From positions 1 to 64,000 of the forward strand of contig VXBP01004441.1 of the NCBI GenBank assembly GCA_013400115.1: DNA of 64,000 bases, given 5' to 3'. The notes under the pieces are model-generated. The model saw only the letters and a list, made by a program, of their open reading frames with translations. It was not told the origin of the DNA and searched no databases. This stretch comes from Rhinopomastus cyanomelas. Lineage: Eukaryota > Chordata > Aves > Bucerotiformes > Rhinopomastidae. Each line of letters starts with the position of its first letter. Within the stretch, counting starts at the first letter, position 1. Below are positions 1 to 10,721 of the stretch, piece after piece. The translations under genes and the position numbers were made by a program.

Positions 1-392
1 AGGCTGAGGGAGCTGGGACTCTTGAGCTTAGAGAAAACAAGATTGAGGGGTGACCTCATTAATGTCGATAAATATGTGAAGGGTGGGTGTCAGGAGGATG
101 GAGCCAGGCTCTGCTCAGGGGCATCTAATGATAGGACAAGGGTCAGTGGGTGTGAGCTGGAACACAGGAGGTTCTGTATCAATGTGAGAAGGACCTTCTT
201 CCCAGTGAGGGTGACAGAGCCCTGGAAGGGGCTGCCCAGGGGGTTGTGAAGTCTCCTTCTCTGGAGACGTTTCAAACCTGCCTGGCCATGTTCCTGTGCA
301 ACTGGGTCTAGGGGATCCTGCTGTGGTGGCAGGATTGGAGAGGGTGGTCTTTTGAGTTCCCTTCCAATCCCTAAAGTTCTGTGGTTCTGTGA
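1..392 (+). mobile_element. CR1 LINE 3' fragment, group A
   Basis: The copy is cut at its 5' side by the window edge. It carries the C-terminal part of CR1 ORF2 (reverse transcriptase C-terminal region) and the 3' tail ending GTTCTGTGGTTCTGTGA. The ORF2 frame starting near 22 breaks at about 240, where the G run before GTTGTG is one base short, so it stops at 249 instead of at the family stop near 310. Confidence 0.95.
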
Positions 393-1770
393 ACAGAACA
401 TTTGTCTGTCAGAATTGAGAAATCAGGGGAGCCCTAAGTGAAGGCACCTCACTAGTAAAATCTGTTGAGGTCAGGGAGAGGTCTAAAAAAACTCTGAGGG
501 GCACTAAACCTTGCTAATTGTAGAAATGTTGTCTCTGTGTCTAGGGGACAGAGCCACATGCTCTACCCAGCCAATCTGGCTGCTGCTGTTTCTCAGTTTC
601 CCAAATACTCACCTGCTGCAGAATCAGGGATTCTGGAGGAACAAGAGAAAAAAGTGCAAAGGAGTTCCAAGACTCCAGCCTCAAAGCACAGTGTGGATTA
701 GAATGTGGTCGTTTTGGGATGGGATTATAGATTTTGGAAAGATCCTGCCTGCTCAGTGCCATTGATATTCCTGTCAGCTCCTCTGCCAATAGCAGCAGCG
801 GGGCTGACAAGAATGCCAATGAAGCTGCAGCTTCATTCTGTGCTTTGGTGATTTGGAAATGACATTCCTCTTGCTCTCACTTAATAGCAAAATTTGAAAT
901 TGGAACTGTAAGCTGATCTAGACCAAACCTCTAGGATTGGGGAAGTTCTGCCTTTCTGTGAAACCATAATTCTCTTTCTTCTGTTGGCTCTGCTCTTCAC
1001 ATCAAAAAGGTGTGTGTAACGGGGCAAGAACGAGTTTGCATTTCACTCTGCCACAGGACTAGGTAGAGCTGCAAGTTTCCAAGTCGTGCCCTTGTCTGCA
1101 TGCTAAAAAGAACAGGGTTTATCAGTATCAACAAGACATCACCTTGAGGAGCAAAAGAAATTTACTGATAAGTGATACCTGCTCCTAAAGTATGAGCTGA
1201 GCTGTCACTTCTGCCACATTTCACATTTCTAGGGTAAACAGTTCGTCTGGGTGTTGTATTTGGCTTTTGCTCTTGTTTAGCGTGAGGGGATACACACACA
1301 GATAAGGTTTGTAAAGCCTGACACGGATGTTCCCACTGTGTTGTCTTTACCACCTCTCTCCGGTCACTCTACCCACTGAGATTCATTTAACAGGATGATT
1401 CTAAGCCTTCCCTAATGCCAGCTTAATTTCTTGACCCGTGCCACCCCGTTTCCAGCTGGCCAAGTGGCAGTGCACATTTAAGTGCTGTGAAGTGGAACCA
1501 CACATTAATTCACTGCCGCTTTGTAACCTCGTTTATAGCTGTTGCCACTTACATTAGAATTTTGGCATTTCACCCTCATCTGTTGAACTAAGTACAGCTT
1601 CTCAGGTCTCCACTGCCCACCAAACAGATTTCTCAGAGCAGTTGTCCTGTTTACTGCACTGAACTAGAAAAAAAGCTAATTGATGGGAGAAATGTGCATG
1701 AAATCAGGATAAATATAAATCAAATGTCAGGGGTTTAAGTTGACTTCTTCCATAGCTCATAGCAACAAAA
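393..1770. other. Single-copy non-coding stretch
   Basis: No repeat family or coding exon is recognised here. Reading frames are short and show no motif. The part from about 1480 to 1580 is AT-rich and free of low-complexity runs, which is compatible with conserved non-coding DNA, but nothing in the sequence alone proves it. Confidence 0.4.
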
Positions 1771-2278
1771 TCACAGAATCACAGAACATTAGGGATCAGA
1801 AGGGACCTTGAAAGATCATCTAGTCCAATCCCTCCACCAAAGCAGGATCATCTAGACCAACTCACACAGGAACATGTCCAGTAGTATTTTAAACGTCTCC
1901 AGAGAAGGAGACTCCACAACCCCCCTGGGCAGCCCCTTCCAGGGCTCTGTCACCCTCACTGGGAAGAAGTTCCTTCTCATATTGATGTGGAACCTCCTCT
2001 GTTCCAGCTCACACCCACTGCCACTTGTCCTATCACTGGGTGCCCCTGAGCAGAGCCTGGCTCCACCCTCCTGACACCCACCCTTCACATATTTATCAAC
2101 ATTCATGAGGTCACCCCTCAGTCTCCTTTTCTCCCAGCTCCAGAGCCCCAGCTCCCTCAGCCTTTCCTCAGCAGGGAGATGCTCCCCTCCCTCCATCATC
2201 TCTGTGGCTCTGTGCTGGCCTCTCTCCAGCAGCTCTGTCCCCTTGTGGAACCGAGGGGCCCAGACCTGGACACGGCTG
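1771..2278 (-). mobile_element. CR1 LINE fragment, group A
   Basis: The copy reads from its 3' tail at the left (TCACAGAATCACAGAACATT) to a 5' truncation near 2278. The ORF2 frame on the minus strand is open from about 2199 to 1852 and ends one residue pattern short of the family terminus (L-C-E-L-V instead of L-C-D-W-I). The last 20 bases at the 5' side have drifted. Confidence 0.96.
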
Positions 2279-3289
2279 ACAGACTGCCCCTCTTCCTCTG
2301 AAGCTCCTTTTCCCCATGCTCATTGTGTCCTTGTCTCATAGAAATAGGACTGTGCCTGTGTAATTTGTGAGCAGCGTTTCACACATCAGCAGAGGATTTG
2401 GAAGTACATAAAAACACCTAATTCCAAATAGAAAAGTTCTCAATTAAGTCCTGGAAGCAAAAAGGAAATACTTGGTAGGAATAAAATCATAAGAAGTTCA
2501 TTTTAGCCGAGCTTGGTGCTTTTTTGGGGGCGCTTTGCCTGTATACCAGTGTTCTAAATGTCGAGATACAGCTGCAGTTTGATTACCTTTGTCCTATTCC
2601 CGTGCAGGACGTCTGGCTGTGTGCAGGTCTGTGCTTTTTAAACAGATAATTCTTGAAATGAAACGTTCTTTTCATGTCAGTAGCACAGATCCTTGTTTTA
2701 GTGAAGAATACTGCTCCCCATTGAGAGTGTTTTGACAGAACAGTGCGACTGCCTTTGTTCACCGTTTAATTTACTGCAGGATCGATAGAGTCAGACGTAA
2801 CTACTTTTTGGTTTTAAAACTCTCAGATTCTAGGGGAAACAGAGGTTAAATTGTAAACAAAATATTTCACTGGCATTGATCTGAAAAGCAGCCTGACAGT
2901 ATCGCTAAAAAATCATCAGCTTCCAATTATAAATCTTGCCAAAGTGACACGAGATGGATTTGATTATTTTGCTCTGAGAGGGTCATTCCTTCACAGCCGC
3001 AAGACTTTACCAATTTATAAAATATTAAATGAGCCATATTTTCCTTTGGCTCCTGTCACAATAGCTTTTTGTGATTATCCAGGCTAGATCAGGTTAAGAG
3101 AGTGAGTGATTATTTTGCTCTCTGTTGTAGGCAACATCGAATTCACAGAATTTATGAGCCACCCCAGATATAAAGATCTCAGGTAACCTGAACTTACTTA
3201 ATGTCCTGTGATACGGTGCCAAGAAGTGCAGCTGCTCACGGAGCCACGAGTGTGTGAAAAGATACCCAGAGCATATTCTTCTTCTAGGC
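2279..3289. other. Single-copy AT-rich stretch, candidate conserved non-coding DNA at 2860-3060
   Basis: No repeat or exon is recognised. The segment 2860-3060 is AT-rich without simple repeats and contains homeodomain-like TAAT cores (AATTATAAATC, ATTAAATGAG). This texture is typical of, but not specific to, conserved non-coding elements. Confidence 0.3.
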
Positions 3290-3486
3290 AATCACAGAAC
3301 ATGAGGGACGGGAAGGGACGTCCAAAGATCACCCAGCGCTGTCCTCCTGCCACAGCAGGATCCCCTAGATCCAGTCACACAGGAACATGTCCAGGTGGCT
3401 TTGAAACGTCTCCAGAGAAGGAGACTCCACAGGCTCCCTGGGCAGCCCCTTCCAGGGCTCTATCACCCTCACACCGTGAAGAAGTC
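3290..3486 (-). mobile_element. CR1 LINE 3' fragment, group A
   Basis: The 3' tail starts at the left with ATCACAGAACATGAGGG. The copy runs through the ORF2 stop region to the CCCTCAC...GAAGAAGT part and then stops abruptly, so it is about 200 bases long and 5'-truncated. A frame on the plus strand across it is the antisense of ORF2 and is not a gene. Confidence 0.94.
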
Positions 3487-4002
3487 ACACAGACAACTAG
3501 AAATGGAGGTACAGAGGGAATACAGAACAACCCCAGAGCACTGCTAACACTAGGTATATCTTTCTCTCATAAATTCTGCTGTCTCTTTCAAAGGTACCAT
3601 GGCTGCAAATGTAAAGCTGTGAGAGCACGACTTACAAAAGGCACCTGACTCATAGAGTTAACCCTCACTGCTGCTAAGACTAGGGGAGCTCCGATTTCAG
3701 CCAGCTCGAGCCCAAGAACAAAACCCCCCGGCCTTGCAGCGTCAGGGAGCCAACAGTAGGTGTCATGGTCACAGCTTTATTAGCTATCAGGAGCAGCGTG
3801 GTGCCTCCTGAGCGACTGTGGTCTGTTGGATCCACAGGTTTCCAAAACAGGCTTCTTCCACTAGACTTCGGAACTTGCACCGAAAATGTTAAAGGAACAA
3901 AATGCTGTCTCAGTATGTTGACAACGTGAGCAAGACCCTATCCATTTTACACATCTGGTTTAGATTACAATGGGATCTAACCTTGCTACAGCAGTTGAGA
4001 GC
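3487..4002. other. Unrecognised single-copy stretch
   Basis: Mixed-composition DNA between two CR1 copies. I see no exon, RNA gene or repeat in it. Confidence 0.35.
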
Positions 4003-4175
4003 AACCTTAGTGATGTTGACAAATATGGGAAGGGTGGGTGTCAGAGGATGGAGCCAGGCTCTGCTCGGGGGCATCTAGTGATAGGACAAGGGGCAGTGGG
4101 TGTGAGCTGGAACACAGGAGGTTCTGCATAAATGTGAGAAGGAACTTCTTCATGGTGAGGGTGACAGACCCCTGG
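4003..4175 (+). mobile_element. CR1 LINE internal fragment, group A, lacking its 3' tail
   Basis: The match begins at GTGATGTTGACAAATATG and ends at GTGACAGACCCCTGG, inside ORF2. The last ~180 bases of the family, including the stop codon and tail, are missing. A normal insertion starts from the 3' tail, so this piece must have lost its end later or arrived by another route. Confidence 0.92.
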
Positions 4176-4701
4176 AGACTCCAGAACCTCCTTTACTTTG
4201 GTTTTATTCACTAGACTACTTACAGTAATTCAGTCTAAGAAGAGTCACCTCAGGTAAGAGAAGGAGTTTAGCAGCAATGTAATTTGCCTGTTATTTTGAG
4301 CGTTCCAGCCTGCCTGTCCTTTGGTTCGGATCCCTTACAGCAATTCCAAGCACATTTGCGTCAATATTTCAGTTTCCTGTATTCTAAAAGCTACCCATGC
4401 AGCTGATGTTTTACAGCACATGTTAGCAACTCATCAAATTTTTATCACTGTTTCCAGTAGTCTGCTCCCATCACTCCACACATAATGAACTGCCCGAGGC
4501 CACCATTCAGAACCTTGCTGTTCTAATGCCTGGGTCAGCGAGATGTGTCTTGGTTGACATTCGTGGGGTGGGCTTTTTTGGGGGGGTTTTTTTAAGTGGG
4601 TTTCCAATTTTTTCTTAGCCACTCAAGAACAGGACCTTGTTTCAGCTATTTTAAATAATAAGTGTAAATTGACAACATTGGAATGTTTGATAAAGAATCT
4701 T
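4176..4701. other. Unrecognised stretch with G and T runs
   Basis: Contains a homopolymer-rich patch at about 4573-4610 (T6, G7, T7). No exon or repeat family is recognised. Confidence 0.35.
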
Positions 4702-4855
4702 TCAGCTGTGTCCTTCTGGAACTGAGGGGCACAGAGCTGGACATGATATTCCAGATGTGGTCTCACCAGGGCAGAGTAGAGAGGAAGAAGAATCTCTCTT
4801 CATCTGCTAACACTGCTGGTCTGATCCACCCCGGGATGCTGTTGGCCTTCGGTGG
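4702..4855 (-). mobile_element. CR1 LINE internal fragment, group A
   Basis: Covers the ORF2 region that encodes the conserved LVRPHLE-type stretch and the adjacent A-K-K-A-N region (antisense on the plus strand: CCAGATGTGGTCTCACCAGG and CTGATCCACCCCGGGATGCT). It has neither the 3' tail nor the far 5' part of the family, so it is truncated on both sides. Confidence 0.88.
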
Positions 4856-5845
4856 ACATTCTAGTTTCCGGTTTTGATGTGGCTGTCCTTGGTACCTGCA
4901 CATTCTCAATGCATTTTCAAGGCAGTGAATGTGAAGAGAACCAAGGCTTTACATTTCAAACTTTCTAGCTCTGTGTACAGGGGTCCAGAACGTGTGTTTA
5001 CTCTGCGATCGCTTAATAGGATCTTGTGTGCATTGGCTTAATAGAAGAGATAATCACAGAGATGAAACTTTCCTTGTAGTGAGGTGGTCAATGAGAGGGT
5101 GACGCTGCCAGCACCAATCTGCATAACAGCAGCTCCTCAAAACAGCCATTTAAAAATATTATTTGACCTAAGGCTCACCTGATCAGAGAAGAGAAACAAT
5201 ATTCTGAGGCACACTTGACCTCCTACATAATTTAAGCAGCAGATTGTAAAGCAATCAAGTCACCCTGAATAGTTTTTATGAACTTTCTGTGAAATAATGA
5301 CAACAAAATGCTCAAAAATATTTGTTCATGGATAATAGATGAACAGCAAACAGAGGCTGCACTCATCCATTAAATCTTTCACTGCAAATTAGCTCCTACA
5401 GGTCTTGTTAGAAGGGGCAGGCTTCGGGGGAATAGCCAGTCATGAAAAACAGATCACTGAAGGCACTGCTCTACAAGCAGTGAAGGAGGAGGCTCACATT
5501 TGCCACTGGCAAATAAGAAAGATGATTATCACTATAGAATTTATTTCTCTGGGACAAAAGAGCTTGTTCAGAGACGAGCAGCAAAGCAGAGCTGCTCTGC
5601 TCACCTTTCAACAGCGGCCGTATTTATTCCTTCTGCACACGTTTCCGCAGACCCTCACAAAACCACAGTTACTCTGGAAAGTGCAGACAGCAGTGACTTT
5701 TGACTTCCGATCTCCATTCTGTAAGTGACTACTTTTTGCTTCTAAAAGGAGTGTGTGAACATGCGGCCACTTGCCTGCACCTTGTCCTCAGATATTTTTG
5801 GATCTGATTTAAACTCATGGTATTTCCCAGGGCCTTTTTAGGTGG
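4856..5845. other. Unrecognised single-copy stretch
   Basis: Nearly 1 kb of moderately AT-rich DNA. A plus-strand frame of 107 codons at 5405-5728 has no recognisable motif, no strong context and no acceptor or donor pairing that I trust. I treat it as chance. Confidence 0.35.
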
Positions 5846-6410
5846 CATCATAGAATCCCAGAACATTAGGGACTGGAAGGGAACTCGAAAGATCATATAG
5901 TCCAATCCCCCACCACAGCAGGATGCCCTAGATCTAGTCATGCCGAACATATCCAGGAGGGTTTTAAACATCTCCAGAGAAGGAGACTCCACAACACCCC
6001 TGGGCAGCCCCTTCCAAGGCTCTGTCACCCTCACCACGAAGAAGGTCCTTCTCAGATTGATGTGAAACCTCCTCTATTCACACCCACTGCCCCTTGTCCT
6101 ATCATTAGGTGCCCCTGAGCAGAGCCTGGCTCCATCCTCCTGACACCCACCCTTCACATATCTATCAACATTCATGGGGTCACCCCTCAGTCTCCTTCTC
6201 TCCCAGCTCCAGAGCCCCAGCTCCCTCAGCCTTTCCTCACCAGGTTGATGCTCCCCTTCATCATCTCTGTGGCTCTGCGCTGGGCTCTCCAGCAGCTCTG
6301 TGTCCTTCCGGAACTGAGGGGCCCAGAACTGGACACAAGATTCCAGATGCGGTCTCACAAGGGCAGAGTAGAGGCGGGGAGGAGACCCTCTCTCGATCTG
6401 CTAACCCCTT
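5846..6410 (-). mobile_element. CR1 LINE fragment, group A
   Basis: The 3' tail lies at the left (CATAGAATCCCAGAACATTA) and the 5' truncation falls near 6410, after the GGGCAGAGTAGAG block. ORF2 remains are split into two minus-strand frames (about 6037-5729 and 6358-6074) by a short deletion near 6070 where CTCCTCTATTCACACCC has lost part of the GTTCCAGCT block. Confidence 0.96.
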
Positions 6411-6859
6411 CTGCTCAGTGAAGCTGTGATGACCCTAGGAATGGGAATCAGTCACTTTTGTGTGTTATTAGTCTCCCTTAATGCGTTTCCATGTAAAACT
6501 GCAGCGGTGGCACAAATCTGGGGAACACATACACTTTCACGTCTATATAATCACATTTTAATGACAACTATTAAAATTTGAAAGGTGTGAATGCAAGATT
6601 GGAAAGAGGGGCGTGTTACGGTGTCGTCTCTCTGAGGATGTATTTTCTTGGTTAAACAATTTCATTTCTATCAAGCCCTCTGAGCTTACTGTGACCTCAC
6701 TTTCAGCCAGTCAGCAAAAGCGATAAACAAAGCAGCTCTGCACAGCAGATTTCTCTTCTCACTTAACTGCTTACAAAGCCTTCGCTCAAGGAGTGTTTGG
6801 GGAACAGTTGTCTGACTCACTAAAACTGAAAGGAGGATTTCTCCGAAACAGGAGGGAGG
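6411..6859. other. Unrecognised single-copy stretch
   Basis: Mixed DNA leading into a group C CR1. No exon or other repeat is recognised. Confidence 0.35.
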
Positions 6860-7147
6860 AGGAAAGCCACCTCCTGCCCCATGACAGGATGAGAGGAAAT
6901 GGCCTGAAGTTTTGTCAGGGGAGGTTTAGATTGGATCTTACGAAGAAGTTCTTTCCTGAGAGAGTGGTTGGGCACTGGAACAGGCTGCCCAGAGAGGTGG
7001 TGGAGTCCCCACCGCTGGAGGGGTTTAAAAACCGAGTAGCTGGAGCACTTGAGGCCATGGTCTAGGGGTTGGGGAGCTGTTGGGATGAGGGCTGGGCTTA
7101 ATGACCCTGGAGGTCCTTTCCAGCCAGGATGATTCTAGGATTCTGTG
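6860..7147 (+). mobile_element. CR1 LINE 3' fragment, group C
   Basis: The copy shows GATGAGAGGAAATGGCCT, then the ACTGGAACAGGCTGCCCAG block, an ORF2 terminus A-M-V and TAG at 7063-7065, and the tail GGTCCTTTCCAGCCAGGATG. The ORF2 frame is open from about 6793 and includes bases upstream that no longer match well, so the exact 5' truncation point is uncertain. Confidence 0.9.
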
Positions 7148-7558
7148 TAGCTGTGGCAGGGAAGAGATGGATTGGCTTCTGCACCACATCGATGCCTGTG
7201 TAATGTTTGCAGAGCAACAGAAAACTGACCTCAGTTAGAGAATTAAAACCTACATCCCCAGTGACTGCTGGTACAATGGGAGTTTTGATTGATATAAGTA
7301 GCTCTGCTGACAGTAATACAAACTGATCCTTTCATAGAACCCACAGATCTCAAAGCATTTTACAAAGTAAGCAACATCTTTATCAATACTTTTTAAATAG
7401 GGTAGCTATCACAGAGAATTAAACACTTATGTTGCCAGTAGGCCAGTGACAGACTTCTAAGTAACAGCTCAAATCTGTACATCCTGCATCAGGGATGAAT
7501 TAATGAGCTTTCTCCATTACAGAGATTAAGATAACAAAATGTGGAAAGATTTCATTAA
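7148..7558. other. Unrecognised AT-rich stretch
   Basis: AT-rich DNA without a recognisable repeat or exon. Confidence 0.35.
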
Positions 7559-7900
7559 GACTTCATTAATGTTGATAAATATGTGAAGGGTGGGTGTCAG
7601 GAGGATGCAGCCAGGCTCTGCTCAGGGGCATCTAATGACAGGACAAGGGGCAGTGGGTGTGAGCTGGAACACAGAAGGTTCCACATCAGTGTGAGAAGGA
7701 ACCTCTTCCCGGTGAAGGTGCCAGAGCCCTGGAAAGGGCTGCCCAGGGGGGTTGTGGAGTCTCCTTCTCTGGAGACATTTGAAACCCTCCTGGATATGTT
7801 CCTGTGCGACTTGGTCTAGGGGATCCTGCTGTGTCAGGGTGATTGGACTGGATGATCTTTTGAGGTCCCTTCCAATCCCTGACATTCTGTGATCCTGTGA
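7559..7900 (+). mobile_element. CR1 LINE 3' fragment, group A
   Basis: Begins at ACTTCATTAATGTTGATAAA. Keeps an uninterrupted ORF2 tail (7583-7819, ending L-C-D-L-V, TAG) and ends with CATTCTGTGATCCTGTGA. It is one of the least decayed copies in the first 10 kb. Confidence 0.96.
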
Positions 7901-7945
7901 ATCAGTTGGTTGGTTGGTTGGCTTTTTGGTTTGGTTTTTTTTTCA
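7901..7945 (+). repeat. Short GGTT-type simple repeat
   Basis: Four GGTT units at about 7907-7921 are followed by a T-rich run. They sit directly after a CR1 tail, so they may have grown from the tail or the target sequence. Confidence 0.7.
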
Positions 7946-9089
7946 GCACATGTTCAATTAGATTTATAAGGGGGTCAGAGTTTCAGGAATAAAACATAGC
8001 TGCAAGGGGAGCACGTGTCTCAGAAAGAGTGAGAGCACTCCGTTCTCTGTGGCGAACACCTTCACAGGCAGGCTGTACGCTTATGAACACACTGGGTTGG
8101 CATTTGGGGGACCTGGATCAAGTCAGGCTGCCTTTGAAGCAGAAGTGTTTGCATTTGGGGGACCAGGGATTGCATTCAGGGGACCTGGATCAAGTCAGGC
8201 TGCCTTTGAAGCAGAAGCTGCTGGGAATTTGTGCTGTGCAAAGCTGCTTTAGGAACCACTCAGTCTTGCTCCATCTTAAGCCTGAGTTACACCTGCAAGT
8301 CAGATTTTCAAACTTTTTCAAGGTCACAAACTCTTGACCTCTGTCTAACCTGATAGCAAATCCTCATCAGGTCTTGATAATCCCTTAAACCACTTTCTCT
8401 GGTAGAAAAGACTCTTCCTTTGACAATAACATCAAAGAAATGACCTTTTCTCACCCATTTTCCAAGCTAATATGTCACTGAGACCTCTGCAAACCAGGCT
8501 GGATCAATGCCATTACGTCGCAATGCATCACACCGTGTGTCAAGGCATGAGTGATGTCAGCCAGGATTAGATGTCATAGCTGCACACATTACCAAGATTT
8601 TTGAGAAGGCAAAAGATCACATTCCTAACTAATCCAAAGTGACTGACCTTGATTGGCTGCCTCAGGGAGATGCTACATGATAGCTTAAGCTGCCAACGCG
8701 ATCCCATCACATCTGATCATGTATCATGGGCTGTGTATTACACTGGCTGTGGAACAGGAGCAGATGCAGCACATGCCCTGCCATGGAGATTTGACTAGCC
8801 AAGGAAAATCACCTCCTGGAGGAGCAGCTGGTGAGAACTGATCTCCACAAAACTGAAATGGTGCTGTTTGGGAGCAAAAAGGCTGTGAAGGTTTTCCCAA
8901 AGCTTGCATTTCCTATTTGTTAATCTACTACATATGCCTGGGTCTTGGTGGGCGCTTCCTTTAACTTGGACATTCAGGTATCTGATTACACTCCAAAACA
9001 GAGCTTTGATCTCCTATTTATTAGTTTAATTCTCTCTAAGGAAGGTTTCACGTAGCGGTCTCTGCATTTGCATTCAAATCAAGATGACA
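7946..9089. other. Unrecognised single-copy stretch holding a 72-bp duplication
   Basis: No CR1 or exon is recognised. It contains the 8101-8217 tandem duplication, listed separately. The rest is mixed sequence and could include an old, unrecognised transposable element. Confidence 0.35.
8101..8217 (+). repeat. Tandem duplication, period 72 bp
   Basis: A 45-base block (CATTTGGGGGACCTGGATCA onward) at 8101-8145 recurs at 8173-8217 with only two differences. A partial third match (GCATTTGGGGGACC) lies in the spacer at 8150-8163. The period is divisible by three, which keeps a plus-strand frame of 67 codons open across both copies. I see no other sign of coding. Confidence 0.9.
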
Positions 9090-9118
9090 CTGGGTTGCTC
9101 AGAGCCCCATCCAGCCTT
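9090..9118 (-). mobile_element. Tiny CR1 remnant, group D
   Basis: GGTTGCTCAGAGCCCCATCC followed by AGCC matches a short conserved block of older CR1 families in antisense. It is too short to place further. Confidence 0.5.
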
Positions 9119-9627
9119 GTTCCTCACTGTCTCCTAATTCCTTTACAATTTCTGCTACTCATATGACACCCTAATTGCCTAAAGACAAAATTATTTTCCC
9201 TTTCATCCGTCAATCTGGTTGAATTGCTTCCCATTCAGTATTATTAAGCCAATTACTTAAGTCCAGGTTCTATTAACTGCTGTCAAGAGACAGCATCTGA
9301 TGCAGTGCAGATATGAAGCACTGTTTGCTGTGGGTTTGTTATCTGGAATATGACCATGATACCCAGCTATGGTCAGTTTTCTACGGCATGCAGTGAGGGT
9401 GACCTCAAAGATGTTGCAGATATGGAAAAAAAGGGGCACTGCCAGGAATTTTGACTTGTTCCACTGCAGGGGAGGGGGGTGTTTGATTGCACTTTCTGTT
9501 GTATAGAGTAAGTGTTAGTAGGGTTGTGTTTTCATGCCCGTGAATTGCTAATACTTAATATTTCAATGTGCCTTGGAACATTATTAAACTCCGCTCAGAG
9601 GTGATTAGGAATAGCACTAGAGAACAA
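9119..9627. other. Unrecognised single-copy stretch
   Basis: No exon or repeat is recognised. Confidence 0.35.
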
Positions 9628-9711
9628 GGTTTAGTGGGCAGGGTGGCGTTGGGTTTACAGATAGACTGGATAGTCTTGTAGGTCTCTTCCAACCTTAGTG
9701 ATTCTGTGATG
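9628..9711 (+). mobile_element. CR1 LINE 3' tail, group D
   Basis: GGTTTAGTGGGCAGGGTGGC, then GACTGGATAGTCTTGTAGGT and CTCTTCCAACCTTAGTGATT: an older CR1 3' untranslated region ending in ATTCTGTG. It is a short, strongly 5'-truncated copy. Confidence 0.85.
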
Positions 9712-10430
9712 CAGCGTGACTTTAACGCTAACTGCAGGCCCACGCGGTACCATTTTTTCATGAATACAGTTTTTCAGGTTGTTCCTCGTCATACACTTCA
9801 GGGAAATGCTAGACATAGTAAAGTTCACAAACTTAGAGCCGTGTTTTCCTGAGAGCACGTTCAATGAGTAGCTCAGTGCTGTGCCATCCAAACATCCGCA
9901 CCAACAGACAGGCTGCTCTGAGGTTTTCTGGTGCCTTCATTTGTAAGACTGTCATTATGACACCTGACACAATCCGTGTACTGTTGGAGGAGTCCCAGTA
10001 AAGTCCAAATCATCCCTAACTACAGTAGACATCAGTTTTACCAAGAGTAATTATTGCAGAATAACCAACTTTCTCCAGGAGGAATTATAAGCAAATATAT
10101 TCAGGTTTGGACAAAGTCAGAAGTAATAAGAACAAACAACTAAATTCCACAATACCAACAACAGTAAAAGAATAAACCCCAAAACACCTCCTACATGTAG
10201 CAAACCCTGCCACAGGCAGAAAATACACCTGAAATCATTACAATATCATCACCCTCAAAATCATTTCTATGCCATCAACTGGAAGGTTGTAAAACAGAAA
10301 TGAGATATAAGTAGGCTCTAAAAAGATATGGGCTGGAAAAATAAAAGCAAGTGATTTATCCTCTTAGTACAAGACAACATTCAAAGAAACTGTTCTGGTA
10401 GGTTCAAGACCACAAATAAACAGAAGGAAA
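9712..10430. other. Unrecognised stretch, partly A/C-rich
   Basis: The segment from about 10000 to 10250 is rich in A and C on the plus strand and free of CR1. No exon or RNA gene is recognised. Confidence 0.35.
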
Positions 10431-10721
10431 AGCAGCTAGGTCTCGTTGGCGGTGGCTGCATGGCCAGCCACCTTATCAAGTACAAGATGGCCAGTGGCCG
10501 CATGGCTGGCACCAGCAAAGGCCTCCCCCTTGATGCAAACATGGCCAAGAGAGCTCCATTCCCCCCCCCCGTCTCTCTCTCTGTGTGTCTCCCCCCACCT
10601 CCCACTTCATTTACAGGGAAAAGGGGAGTGTTTTTCAACTCACCATGGGTCGCTGGATGCAGCTCTGGGTCACTTCATGCAGCAAGAAATCGGCACTAAA
10701 TTGTTGCTTTGTAGCCCCCTG
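10431..10721. other. GC-rich lead-in with C10 run and CT/TG simple repeat
   Basis: Composition changes sharply at about 10440 from AT-rich to GC-rich. It contains several ATGGCCA/ATGGCTGG words, ten consecutive Cs at 10561-10570 and a short CT/TG run just after. Open frames here reflect low stop density in GC-rich DNA. Confidence 0.7.

Noticed and set aside
3208..3648. 146-codon plus-strand frame and similar frames antisense to CR1 copies (for example 33215-33658, 47254-47628, 56938-57453)
   Set aside because: They are antisense readings of group A ORF2, which recur in many copies because the element itself has few stops in that frame.
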